6,214 nucleotides of DNA from Hydrogenophilales bacterium (GTDB lineage Bacteria > Pseudomonadota > Gammaproteobacteria > Burkholderiales > Thiobacillaceae). Below the pieces are notes generated by a model. That model was not told the DNA's origin. It searched no databases and saw only the letters and a list, made by a program, of their open reading frames with translations. The stretch is taken from contig JAABQE010000284.1 of assembly GCA_011391655.1 (NCBI GenBank), positions 1-6,214 on the forward strand. Direction: 5' to 3'. The translations under genes and the position numbers were made by a program. Each line of letters starts with the position of its first letter. Positions within the stretch are counted from its first letter, which is position 1. Below, one piece after another: positions 5,964-6,214 of the stretch.

Positions 5964-6214
5964 TCAACTCCTGATGATCACCGGCCGGTTGGCCAATTCG
6001 TTTGGGTTACTGCTGCGCGGCGGCACGTGCGCCGCCAGCAGCGCACTGACCTGTTCGATGCCGGTGAGTGCGCCGCGCTCGAAATCGCCTTGGCGGAAGG
6101 CGGCTTCCATCGCCTGTGCCACGGCTTCCCAGGCTGACTGTTCAACTTGAGCCGCAATGCCGCGATCGGCGACGATTTCAATATCGTGGTCGGCCAGCAG
6201 CAGATAAATCAGCA
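5964..6214 (-). CDS. TPM-domain protein, C-terminal 82 residues (5' end outside window)
   Basis: The frame enters from the right edge and ends in TGA at 5966-5964, leaving 82 codons. It opens LIYLLLADHDIEIVADRGIA, which matches the core of the TPM domain (Pfam TPM_phosphatase, PF04536), where a hydrophobic strand is followed by an E-I-V-A-D-R-G-I motif. An amphipathic part follows with the family-like pattern W-x4-A-x2-M, F-x2-GDFE and GI-x2-V-x2-LLAAHVPP. The tail (about residues 64-82 of the visible part) is polar and lacks a glycine-rich or transmembrane end, so this looks like the short TPM type rather than the YgcG type with a Gly-rich C-terminus. Bacterial TPM proteins often occur near lemA and ygcG-like genes; whether those lie upstream cannot be seen. 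The molecular function in bacteria is poorly defined. The gene leads directly into the NfeD gene, with one base between stop and start. Confidence 0.8.
   Translation of the reverse strand, partial: LIYLLLADHDIEIVADRGIAAQVEQSAWEAVAQAMEAAFRQGDFERGALTGIEQVSALLAAHVPPRSSNPNELANRPVIIRS
5968..5972 (-). promoter_or_regulatory. Ribosome binding site of the nfeD-type gene, inside the end of the TPM gene
   Basis: Minus-strand AGGAG lies five bases before the ATG at 5962 and forms part of the last two sense codons (Arg-Ser) of the upstream TPM gene. It fixes the start at Met1 rather than Met5. It also implies that ribosomes terminating on the upstream gene stop at the next gene's initiation site. Confidence 0.7.

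Noticed and set aside
5978..6181. Minus-strand 67-residue frame starting with MKSSPIAALRLKL at the right edge
   Set aside because: It is a shifted-frame shadow of the TPM-domain gene, whose own frame is open to the window edge and carries the EIVADRGI motif.
1..6214. CRISPR arrays, transposases, tRNA or rRNA genes, phage or defence genes
   Set aside because: No direct-repeat arrays, insertion-sequence ends, tRNA-like cloverleaf or rRNA-like stretches were seen. All coding space is taken by envelope genes in one orientation.

Overview
The window comes from a GC-rich Gram-negative bacterium, most likely a proteobacterium. The evidence is a tamA-tamB pair (outer-membrane Omp85 protein plus its inner-membrane partner), a second small outer-membrane beta-barrel, and a stomatin/NfeD pair. 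A beta-proteobacterial source is my best guess from protein style and gene arrangement, but the sequence does not prove it. Every gene I can support lies on the minus strand, so transcription runs from the right end of the window to the left. The long plus-strand reading frames are antisense shadows.

In transcription order, the right end (6214-4625) holds a tightly packed operon. It starts with the C-terminal end of a TPM-domain protein. One base later comes a short NfeD-type membrane protein with an OB-fold, and 18 bases after that a QmcA/YbbK-type stomatin (SPFH) protein. The operon probably ends at a GC-rich hairpin with a T-tract (4576-4618). The theme is membrane organisation or quality control.

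The middle (4552-3883) is a self-contained single-gene unit. It has a candidate promoter overlapped by a perfect 7-bp inverted repeat, a strong ribosome binding site, a 172-residue 8-stranded-type outer-membrane beta-barrel protein, a 3' UTR with two further inverted repeats, and a clear Rho-independent terminator with seven Ts.

The left part (3783-1) holds the translocation and assembly module. tamA (GTG start, three POTRA domains, barrel, VRGY motif) overlaps tamB by the four bases TTGA, so tamB appears to begin with TTG. tamB runs off the left edge after 651 codons with no stop. TamA in the outer membrane and TamB spanning the periplasm act together in envelope biogenesis.

I found no mobile elements, CRISPR, tRNA or rRNA, and no disrupted genes. 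The gene content is ordinary envelope housekeeping, and I see no undescribed multi-gene system. The parts most worth a second look are non-coding: the multi-hairpin 3' UTR of the small barrel gene, the dyads at two promoters, and the non-ATG starts in the tam operon.
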